A stretch of DNA of 9,591 nucleotides, taken from assembly GCA_902789835.1 (NCBI GenBank), contig CADAPN010000206.1, forward strand, positions 1 through 9,591, in the 5' to 3' direction. Below the pieces are notes generated by a model. That model had not been told where the DNA came from. It saw only the letters and a list, made by a program, of their open reading frames with translations, and made no database searches. Origin of the DNA: Oscillospiraceae bacterium. Its GTDB lineage: Bacteria > Bacillota_A > Clostridia > Oscillospirales > Oscillospiraceae. Below are positions 5,248 through 9,591 of this stretch, piece after piece (within the stretch, counting starts at the first letter, position 1; each line of letters opens with the position of its first letter). Both the position numbers and the translations under genes were made by a program.

Positions 5248-6075
5248 ATGATGAACCATCTGAAAATGACTGTTCTTGTCGACAATACGGCAAAACCGCT
5301 GTTTCTCTGCGAATGGGGACTCAGCATCCTGATCGACGCGGATGATACCAGGATTCTTCTTGACACGGGGTCCAGCGGCATGTTTGCTGAGAACGCAAAG
5401 CAGCTCGGTATCGACCTGGCTTCTGTCCGGATCGGTGTCCTGTCTCATGCGCATTATGACCATTCCGACGGTCTGGATACTTTCTTTTCTTTGAACGAAA
5501 CCTCTCCGTTTCTTATTCGCGCCGGAAGCGAAGAAAACTGTTTTGGCTTGAAAGACGGTGCAATGGAGTATATCGGGATCCGGAAAGGCTTTCTCCAAAG
5601 GTTTCACGACCGCATCCAATTTGTCTCCGGAAACTTCGAATTGGCCGGCGGAAGTTGGCTTGTCCCGCACCGTCCGGCAGATTACTCCGCCATTGCGCAG
5701 CGCAATGATCTTTATCTTCAAAGAGGAAAAGCCTATATCCCCGACAGCTTTTCCCACGAGCAGAGCCTCGTAATAGACACAGCGGCCGGTCTGGCCGTTT
5801 TCAGCAGCTGCTCCCATACCGGGATGACAAATATCCTGGAGGATATCAGGCTGGCTCTCGGTCGGGACGATATCTTCGCATACATCGGCGGACTCCACCT
5901 GTATAAGCTGACAGATCCCGAGCTGGACGATCTTTGCGATGAGATCGAACAGAGTGCAGTTGCCAGGATATTTACCGGTCACTGCACCGGCGACCATGCC
6001 TATCAGTATCTGAAGGACAGGCTCGGAGATCGCATCGTTCAGTTTTCTTCAGGCTTCATCCATGAGATACTCTAA
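5248..6075 (+). CDS. MBL-fold metallo-hydrolase, COG1237 type
   Basis: A 275-residue metallo-beta-lactamase-fold protein. Residues: LLDTG at 37-41; the metal motif S-H67-A-H69-Y-D71-H72; H190 in SSCSHTGMTNIL; H217 in GGLHLY; H245 in FTGHCTG. HEQSLVIDT, SHTGMTNIL and GGLHLY are typical of the COG1237 group, annotated by homology to the dihydropterin-ribofuranosylaminobenzene 5'-phosphate synthase of methanogens. In bacteria the substrate is generally unknown, so I only claim a metal-dependent hydrolase. It should be cytoplasmic: no signal peptide is visible. ATG 5248 is preferred because of AGGA at 5235-5238. It may be cotranscribed with the broken NUDIX gene 148 bp upstream, as I find no strong promoter between them. 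All expected metal ligands are present and no defect is seen. Confidence 0.87.
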   Translation: MMNHLKMTVLVDNTAKPLFLCEWGLSILIDADDTRILLDTGSSGMFAENAKQLGIDLASVRIGVLSHAHYDHSDGLDTFFSLNETSPFLIRAGSEENCFGLKDGAMEYIGIRKGFLQRFHDRIQFVSGNFELAGGSWLVPHRPADYSAIAQRNDLYLQRGKAYIPDSFSHEQSLVIDTAAGLAVFSSCSHTGMTNILEDIRLALGRDDIFAYIGGLHLYKLTDPELDDLCDEIEQSAVARIFTGHCTGDHAYQYLKDRLGDRIVQFSSGFIHEIL

Positions 6076-6148
6076 GGGACCAACGATACAAGATGGATTT
6101 ATTACTCCGGCAATTAAATACTCTGCCATGGTTCCGGTTTCTCTCTGT

Positions 6149-6190
6149 TCAGCTGATTATCACATTGGCAACGCCTTCAAACTTGTTCAT
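6149..6190 (-). other. 13-codon ORF with strong RBS behind an orphan promoter
   Basis: ATG at 6190 stands 7 nt after AGGAGG (complement of 6198-6203) and encodes MNKFEGVANVIIS before TGA at 6149. The continuation to the MBL stop at 6075 shows no conserved protein in any frame. It is either a leader peptide or the 5' stub of a gene whose body was deleted. It is not recognised. Confidence 0.4.
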
Positions 6191-6244
6191 ACAGGATCCT
6201 CCTTTTTCTAAACGACTCTGTCAAGTCGATGCTCTTTGATGGAT

Positions 6245-6273
6245 ATTATAGTTAGTAAACTCTAACTCGTCAA
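6245..6273 (-). promoter_or_regulatory. Near-consensus minus-strand promoter with palindromic operator
   Basis: On the minus strand TTGACG (6273-6268), exactly 17 nt and TATAAT (6250-6245) form a strong sigma-A promoter. The spacer is filled by AGTTAG-taaact-CTAACT (plus strand 6250-6267), a palindrome with perfect 6-bp arms, exactly where a repressor would block polymerase. The TTAG/CTAA half-sites resemble metal regulators of the DtxR/MntR kind, but this is only a resemblance. It drives the 13-codon ORF at 6149-6190. Confidence 0.7.
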
Positions 6274-6319
6274 GCAGAAACGCTGTGGAAATCATGAAAT
6301 CTCCACAGCGCTTTTGACG
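6268..6319. terminator. Hairpin, probable bidirectional terminator
   Basis: CGCTGTGGA (6281-6289) pairs with TCCACAGCG (6302-6310). Flanking CGTCAA (6268-6273) can pair with TTGACG (6314-6319). On the plus strand the stem follows an A-rich stretch and is followed by CTTTTG; on the minus strand it is followed by TTTC. The outer arm is also the -35 box of the adjacent promoter, so readthrough RNA and initiation could interfere. Confidence 0.55.
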
Positions 6320-6474
6320 TTATCAGCAGTGTATTCCGGGTCCCTTTCTCATCATAGAGCTGCTCCACATAGAAGAGGCTGCGCTTCACCTTGCAAAAAT
6401 CCATATGTTCAGCAGTTTTTTGCACGATAGTTTGCAAAATTATTGTGATAGTATTTGCACGGTGAGGTGGTGAC
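6320..6474. other. Stretch between hairpin and IS right end; no certain gene
   Basis: A minus-strand frame through the hairpin (from ATG 6403, MDFCKVKRSLFYVEQLYDEK...) is open to 6270, but has no RBS and no family I recognise. It could be the tail of a gene broken by the IS. The AT-rich part at 6410-6465 repeats TTTGCA and GATAGT motifs (GATAGTTTGCA, GATAGTATTTGCA). If the IS right end lies near 6470, the first bases here are the natural guide of the TnpB omega RNA. Confidence 0.3.
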
Positions 6475-6640
6475 ATACTCCCCGGAATGAATTCCGAGGC
6501 TTCTTAGGAAGCGCCGGATACCGGAGATTGTGCTATCAACAGCAACTGCATCAAGCTGACGTCTTACATTGCCTCCTGCAGTGGACGATGCCCCGCCCAC
6601 GTGTTTACAAATCTTACGCTATGGACGTACCATACCGAGT
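6475..6640 (-). ncRNA. Candidate omega RNA (TnpB guide RNA) and IS right end
   Basis: The non-coding stretch between the tnpB stop (6614) and the right end is where IS605 elements encode the RNA that guides TnpB. On the minus strand it folds locally: GTGGGC with GTCCAC near 6578-6602, CCGG-tat-CCGG around 6513-6524, GCTTC-CTAA-GAAGC at 6499-6512, and the terminal palindrome CCTCGGAAT/ATTCCGGGG at 6480-6499. By analogy the RNA would begin inside the tnpB 3' end and run past the right border, using flanking DNA below about 6470 as guide. The 5' boundary is a guess; the pairings and location are seen. Confidence 0.55.
6480..6499 (-). repeat. IS605 right-end hairpin
   Basis: Imperfect palindrome CCTCGGAATTCATTCCGGGG on the minus strand, with one T-G wobble, matching the left-end hairpin at 8226-8245 except in the loop-proximal bases. 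It is the expected TnpA recognition structure. Confidence 0.75.
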
Positions 6641-7744
6641 TAAAAGACCCTGGTTCAAAATGTTGACCGATGCATTGAAATCTCTTCGATGCTGAATGCC
6701 GCAGGATGGACAAACCCAGTCACGAATCTTGAGAGAAAGGTCATCATTCAAAAAACCGCAACTTGAGCATGTCTTGCTGGAGGGATACCAGCGGTCAACC
6801 TTAATTATTTCACAGCCGTTGATCAAAGCCTCGTATTCAAGGATTTTGACGAATTCAGAATATGCCAGATCGGAAACCTTCCGTCCCCAGATGCGTTTCA
6901 TGCCATCCAGATTGAGGTCTTCAATGCAAATCACAGAATACTTGATCGTAAGATCACGTGCCAGCTTGTAGAACCAGTCTCTGCGACGATTTGCGACATT
7001 TTCATGAATCTTCTCGTATTGAAGTCTGGCCCGCTTTCTGTTATTGGATCCAAGCTCTTTACGTGAGAGGTTCCTGCTTGCCTTCCGAATATCGCTCAGG
7101 CTGTTCTTCAGCCACTCCGGTGATGCAACCTCAGTCCCGTCACTCAGCGTCAGAAAGGTCTTCAGCCCAAAATCAATGCCAACAGCATTACCTGCATGCG
7201 CATCGGGAACGAAAACCTGCTCTATTACAGACAGGTAGATGTAATAGTCACCGGAGGGCAGGCGCTTAATAGTAATCGTCTTGATCTCGCCTTTGAAATC
7301 ACGGTGCTTCCAAAACTTGAAACGATATTTCCTTGCGATTGTGATGACGTTATCCTGGATAGCCCAACCAGCCTGTTTCAGGGTAAAAGACCTGTATTTC
7401 CAGCGCTTTCGGAATTTGGGAGGGGATTTCTTGGGTCCGCTTCGGTTTTTGCACCAGTCAAAGAAGGCCTGGTAGCTCCTGTCGAGACGTTCAACGACAT
7501 CCTGCGCGGCCTGAGATCCAAGCTGATTCCAGTTTTGGTATCTCGAGAGCCGTTTCAGCTTCGTCAGATGCGTCTTCATACGATTAGCGGAAATGTATTT
7601 CCCATAGATTCGATAGTATCTCTTCTGCAGTGCAAGGAAATGATTCCAGATCTGACGTGCGATTTCTATCATGTCGTCGAGATGCCTGGTTCGATCAGTG
7701 ACATAGAGCTTGTATGAATAGTTTTTATGCATCTCAACGAGCAT
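6614..7744 (-). CDS. tnpB: TnpB, RNA-guided RuvC nuclease of IS605
   Basis: From the alternative GTG at 7753 the protein has 379 residues, the normal length for IS605 TnpB. In that numbering the RuvC acids are D194 (AVGIDFGLKTF), E278 (VICIEDLNLDGM) and D358 (HRRDFNASVNIL). The zinc finger is C329-x2-C332 ... C348-x2-C351 (KTCSSCGFLN, WVCPSCG). The N-terminal basic WED/REC region (YKLYVTDRTRHLDDMIEIAR) is complete. All catalytic residues are present, so it is probably an active nuclease. It cleaves donor-site DNA next to a target-adjacent motif under omega RNA guidance and helps keep the element after excision. ATG 7744 is preferred because AGAGGTG precedes it by 6 nt; GTG 7753 adds three residues. 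It follows tnpA by a few bases and is surely cotranscribed. Confidence 0.9.
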   Translation of the reverse strand: MLVEMHKNYSYKLYVTDRTRHLDDMIEIARQIWNHFLALQKRYYRIYGKYISANRMKTHLTKLKRLSRYQNWNQLGSQAAQDVVERLDRSYQAFFDWCKNRSGPKKSPPKFRKRWKYRSFTLKQAGWAIQDNVITIARKYRFKFWKHRDFKGEIKTITIKRLPSGDYYIYLSVIEQVFVPDAHAGNAVGIDFGLKTFLTLSDGTEVASPEWLKNSLSDIRKASRNLSRKELGSNNRKRARLQYEKIHENVANRRRDWFYKLARDLTIKYSVICIEDLNLDGMKRIWGRKVSDLAYSEFVKILEYEALINGCEIIKVDRWYPSSKTCSSCGFLNDDLSLKIRDWVCPSCGIQHRRDFNASVNILNQGLLTRYGTSIA

Positions 7745-7755
7745 GAGATTCACCT

Positions 7756-8151
7756 CTAATCGTACTGGCCTTCAATGTAGGCCTTAATAGTCTCTGAAGA
7801 AACATCTCCGGCTGAAGCAACAAAGTAGGAGGGAGCCCATAGAGAGTTGTCGTACCGGCTGTCCGTAAACTCAGGGTGCGCCATCAGAAAATGACGCCCA
7901 GATTGACCTTTAAACGTTTTAACCACTTCAGATGGAGCAATAGTCGGTGGAACTGAGACGAACAAATGCACATGGTCGGGCATTACTTCAACAGCAAGGA
8001 TTTCCCATTGCTTCTTTTCCGCAATGGAATTCAGGATGCCCTTCAACTCATCCTGGTGGCCGTCAAGAATGCTTCGACGATACTTCGGTATCCAAACTAT
8101 GTGCAAGTTTAAAAGATACCTGGAATGCCTAGATTTATTTAGCTTTCTCAT
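7756..8151 (-). CDS. tnpA: IS200/IS605 Y1 HUH transposase TnpA
   Basis: A 131-residue single-domain Y1 transposase. The HUH motif is H60-V-H62 in VMPDHVHLFVSVPP; the catalytic tyrosine is likely Y125 in ETIKAYIEGQ. The start RHSRYLLNLHIVWIPKYRRS and the motif SYFVASAGDVS are standard for the family. It cuts and rejoins single-stranded DNA at hairpin ends during replication, without target duplication. Length and motifs are complete, so the protein should be active. The start at 8151 matches family N-termini. It has no Shine-Dalgarno sequence and lies only about 6 nt after the -10 box, so the message may be leaderless. The same short operon contains tnpB. Confidence 0.92.
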   Translation of the reverse strand: MRKLNKSRHSRYLLNLHIVWIPKYRRSILDGHQDELKGILNSIAEKKQWEILAVEVMPDHVHLFVSVPPTIAPSEVVKTFKGQSGRHFLMAHPEFTDSRYDNSLWAPSYFVASAGDVSSETIKAYIEGQYD

Positions 8152-8157
8152 ATGTTT

Positions 8158-8186
8158 ATTATACCACTATTTGCACACTAATTCAA
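8158..8186 (-). promoter_or_regulatory. tnpA promoter inside the IS left end
   Basis: On the minus strand TTGAAT (8186-8181), 17 nt and TATAAT (8163-8158), with TGG giving an extended -10. The expected start site coincides with the tnpA ATG at 8151. Confidence 0.65.
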
Positions 8187-8195
8187 CAAAAAGAA

Positions 8196-8259
8196 TGAAC
8201 GGGGGAACAAAGTGTTCTCTTTCATCCCCGGATTGAAATCCGAGGTTTTCCCGTTCACT
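8196..8259 (-). repeat. IS605 left end with terminal hairpin
   Basis: Contains the hairpin CCTCGGATTTCAATCCGGGG (complement of 8226-8245) inside a wider inverted repeat, TGAACGGG (8196-8203) against CCCGTTCA (8250-8257). The first 43 nt from the tip (8259-8217, minus) match 8930-8972 (plus) at 40 of 43 positions. The flank just outside is TTATCAA. Confidence 0.75.
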
Positions 8260-8280
8260 TTGATAAGAGTTATCATCATC

Positions 8281-8556
8281 TTAAATGAAAAGATCGCTGT
8301 GCGATCCAGTGCGGGTTAAATAAAGAATCAGTTCTTTGCCATTGATTTTATATATCAGAAGCCAGTCTGGAGAAATGTGGCATTCACGATGTCCTGCATA
8401 GTTGCCTGTAAGCGGATGATCATTGTACTGTCTGGGGAGCGGTCGCTCTTCTGCCAAAATGGTGATTACAGTTTCGAGCAATCTCGGATCATATCCACGT
8501 TTTATGATTCTCTTGTAGTCTTTTTTAAAACTTGTTTCATACTTAATCGTCAGCAT
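8281..8556 (-). CDS. yafQ: YafQ-family toxin (mRNA interferase)
   Basis: This 91-residue RelE-superfamily toxin carries the YafQ signature. NDHPLTGNYAGHRECHISPD contains H47, H60 and D64, followed by W65, then TRTGSHSDLF with H86 and F90. These correspond to the E. coli YafQ residues H50, H63, D67, W68, H87 and F91 needed for ribosome-dependent mRNA cleavage, so the toxin looks active. It starts at ATG 8556 with GGAGG 6 nt upstream (complement of 8563-8567) and overlaps the end of the antitoxin by 14 nt. No terminator is obvious after the stop; the IS left end begins 22 bp downstream, so transcription may run into the element. The region is much more AT-rich than the 1.2-4.2 kb part of the window. 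Confidence 0.9.
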   Translation of the reverse strand: MLTIKYETSFKKDYKRIIKRGYDPRLLETVITILAEERPLPRQYNDHPLTGNYAGHRECHISPDWLLIYKINGKELILYLTRTGSHSDLFI

Positions 8557-8815
8557 TCAAATCCTCCATCAGTTCGGCGACAGAAGAGAATCCCCTGCTC
8601 AGATTAACACCATTCTCGACGTTTTCCATTGCCCGCAAAGTTTGCTCGTTCGGAATCTCAGCTCGAACATCAAAAGGAAGCCCATGTACAGCCACAGATT
8701 TTTTAAGAAAGATTCGAATTGCTGTAGGAAGGTCAAGTCCCAAAGCTTCAAAAGTTTCCGAAGCAGAATCTCGCAATTCAGGGTCCATACGAATCTGAAC
8801 AACCGATGTTGCCAT
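8543..8815 (-). CDS. dinJ: RelB/DinJ-family antitoxin
   Basis: This 90-residue protein starts with a ribbon-helix-helix domain (residues about 1-45: VVQIRMDPELRDSASETFEA, then LGLDLPTAIRIFLKKSV), which dimerises and binds the module's own promoter. Next is the DinJ hallmark HGLPFDVRAEIPNEQT and an acidic C-terminal tail (SSVAELMEDLNADD) that wraps the toxin. The start at 8815 is fixed by a near-perfect GGAGGTGA (complement of 8821-8828) 5 nt upstream. It forms an operon with yafQ from a consensus promoter at 8850-8878. In contrast to the first module in this window, both partners are intact, so this pair should be functional. Confidence 0.9.
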   Translation of the reverse strand: MATSVVQIRMDPELRDSASETFEALGLDLPTAIRIFLKKSVAVHGLPFDVRAEIPNEQTLRAMENVENGVNLSRGFSSVAELMEDLNADD

Positions 8816-8833
8816 CTATATCACCTCCGGTCA

Positions 8834-8878
8834 TTTGTTTGTATTGTATATTATATTTGTTTGTACGTTGTTTGTCAA
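8834..8878 (-). promoter_or_regulatory. Consensus dinJ-yafQ promoter with repeated operator motif
   Basis: TTGACA (8878-8873), exactly 17 nt and TATAAT (8855-8850) on the minus strand: a full-consensus sigma-A promoter. The decamer TTTGTTTGTA (plus strand) occurs at 8834-8843 and 8856-8865, 22 bp apart, with a third partial copy TTGTTTGT at 8868-8875. Two helical turns of spacing over the promoter suggests cooperative binding by the DinJ ribbon-helix-helix dimers. Confidence 0.75.
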
Positions 8879-8929
8879 TCTTAAATAGTGCTGTAAACAA
8901 ACTCACTGAACAGAGAATTGCTTTAACAT

Positions 8930-8972
8930 AGTGAACGGGAAAACTTCAGATTTCAATCCGGGAATGAAAGAG
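8930..8972 (+). repeat. Solo IS605 left-end copy, inverted
   Basis: AGTGAACGGGAAAAC and the following 28 nt match the left end of the complete IS (8259-8217 on the other strand) at 40 of 43 positions. No transposase gene follows it on the plus side, so it is a remnant or a minimal end. With the complete left end it forms inverted repeats around the dinJ-yafQ module. Confidence 0.75.
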
Positions 8973-9034
8973 CAAACTTACGCAACTCGGCATTGTCTTT
9001 ACAAATTTAAGGTGATATACTTGAAAGTTGTTTC

Positions 9035-9073
9035 AAGGGGAGTACCACTCAATAATCGTGGTACTCCCCTTTT
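9035..9073. terminator. Strong intrinsic terminator
   Basis: AAGGGGAGTACCAC (9035-9048) pairs perfectly with GTGGTACTCCCCTT (9058-9071) around a 9-nt loop. The plus strand ends in TTTT (9070-9073). On the minus strand it lies 26 bp after the oxidoreductase stop, which is the gene it most likely serves, although the U-run is weaker there. Confidence 0.8.
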
Positions 9074-9098
9074 CTGCTATGGAAATCTACTCTGAAGC

Positions 9099-9591
9099 TC
9101 AGAGGCTACGGGCAGCCACGTTGCCGGTAGCGATTGCGTTAGCAATATTTAATGGCAGCGCACAGTCACCTACGCAGATAACCTGGACATCCAGGCCTTC
9201 CGACAGCTCCGTATTGGGAAGCATATCGAGTGCCTCAATAACGGTATCACAGGCATATTCATACGGCACGCCTGATTCTGCTGTAAATGAGACAAAACCA
9301 TCGCCGACCCCCGTAATCGTCGCATTTGGGAACAGACGTGCGCCATTGGCATAGAATGTCGGCTCGACAAATTCCTTCATGTTGACAGAATGCCCTTTTT
9401 CGAACTCTTCTTTAGCCGAAGGAGTGACAAGCGTTACTTTCTTCCCCTGGTTCATAAGATAGAGGGCCGTGTCAACTGCCTGAGCATTGCTACCGAGAAT
9501 AACGACGTTATCTCCGATTCCTCCACCCAGAACATCGTCAATAGAGATTACTTTTGTTGCTCCAGTCGTCTTGAAGCCAAGGCTGTCTCTC
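9099..9591 (-). CDS. FAD/NAD(P)-dependent oxidoreductase, C-terminal part (truncated by window edge)
   Basis: The minus-strand frame is open from the window edge to TGA at 9099, giving the last 163 residues. A Rossmann segment (DNVVILGSNAQAVDTALYLM, then NQGKKVTLVTP) is followed by a substrate-domain stretch. The end CVGDCALPLNIANAIATGNV corresponds to the GD box that binds FAD ribityl in pyridine nucleotide-disulfide oxidoreductase-type domains. The pattern (nucleotide domain, GDC near the end, AI..G..AAR finish) fits the C-terminal half of NADH:flavin oxidoreductase/2,4-dienoyl-CoA reductase-like enzymes. The usual GGGxVG loop is replaced by GSNAQA, so nucleotide binding may differ. Substrate and N-terminal domains are outside the window. 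A terminator follows at 9035-9073. Confidence 0.75.
   Translation of the reverse strand, partial: RDSLGFKTTGATKVISIDDVLGGGIGDNVVILGSNAQAVDTALYLMNQGKKVTLVTPSAKEEFEKGHSVNMKEFVEPTFYANGARLFPNATITGVGDGFVSFTAESGVPYEYACDTVIEALDMLPNTELSEGLDVQVICVGDCALPLNIANAIATGNVAARSL

Larger units (their letters stand above)
6475..8259 (-). mobile_element. IS200/IS605-family element with tnpA and tnpB, both ends present
   Basis: A complete element on the minus strand: left-end hairpin (8226-8245), tnpA, tnpB, right-end hairpin (6480-6499). The two end hairpins are nearly the same (CCTCGGATTTCAATCCGGGG and CCTCGGAATTCATTCCGGGG), as required for single-strand transposition by a Y1 HUH transposase. These elements leave no target duplication, so the outer borders are approximate. 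The left border is set at 8259 because homology with the second left-end copy (8930-8972) starts there. The right border lies a few bases past the hairpin, around 6465-6475. Confidence 0.82.

Noticed and set aside
5074..5997. 307-residue minus-strand frame opposite the MBL gene
   Set aside because: It is antisense to a clear MBL-fold gene with all metal ligands, has no RBS and no recognisable domain; it is a by-product of codon composition.
6696..7717. Plus-strand frames opposite tnpB (up to 173 residues)
   Set aside because: They are antisense to a gene with all TnpB signatures and have no RBS or known domain.

Overview
The window looks like an accessory stretch of a Firmicutes/Clostridia chromosome, probably a gut-type Lachnospiraceae or Oscillospiraceae relative. 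The grounds are GGAGG ribosome binding sites, a TrpR-related YerC/YecD-type regulator, Phd-ParE and DinJ-YafQ toxin-antitoxin pairs, and an IS200/IS605 element with tnpB. The genus cannot be fixed from sequence alone. Base composition is mosaic: GC-rich from about 1.2 to 4.2 kb, clearly AT-rich around the second toxin-antitoxin pair at 8.3-8.9 kb.

Layout. At 1-386 there is a possible gene remnant, an inverted-repeat element and a promoter. At 402-970 lies a Phd-type antitoxin with a frameshift, followed by an intact-looking RelE/ParE toxin. At 1059-2506 (minus) is a frameshifted membrane-anchored phosphodiester glycosidase (NAGPA/DUF2233 type), coupled to a 62-residue two-helix membrane protein and closed by an intrinsic terminator. 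At 2726-3469 is a tandem duplication: a 45-nt hairpin element plus a 153-bp promoter/RBS/N-terminus block of the YerC-type regulator occur twice, and the gene has an internal deletion starting exactly where the repeat ends. An intact SAM-dependent methyltransferase overlaps its stop codon (3466-4182). At 4559-5099 is a frameshifted NUDIX hydrolase, and at 5248-6075 an intact COG1237-type MBL-fold hydrolase.

From 6149 to 6319 there is an orphan minus-strand promoter with an 18-bp palindromic operator between -35 and -10. It drives only a 13-residue ORF and is followed by a hairpin. From about 6475 to 8259 (minus) lies an IS200/IS605 element with both hairpin ends, TnpA with HUH and Tyr residues, TnpB with all three RuvC acids and a zinc finger, and a likely omega RNA at the right end. 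Next come YafQ-DinJ (8281-8815, minus), a second inverted copy of the IS left end (8930-8972), a strong terminator, and the 3' part of an FAD/NAD(P)-type oxidoreductase that runs off the window.

How it fits together. Most of the window consists of small independent cassettes (two toxin-antitoxin modules, an IS, decayed genes) rather than one pathway. The most unusual points are the DinJ-YafQ module bracketed by inverted IS605 left ends, the duplicated leader with the co-terminal deletion in the YerC-type gene, the orphan operator-promoter, and the number of broken reading frames. Three of these carry a net +1, which leaves real decay and sequencing indels both open.
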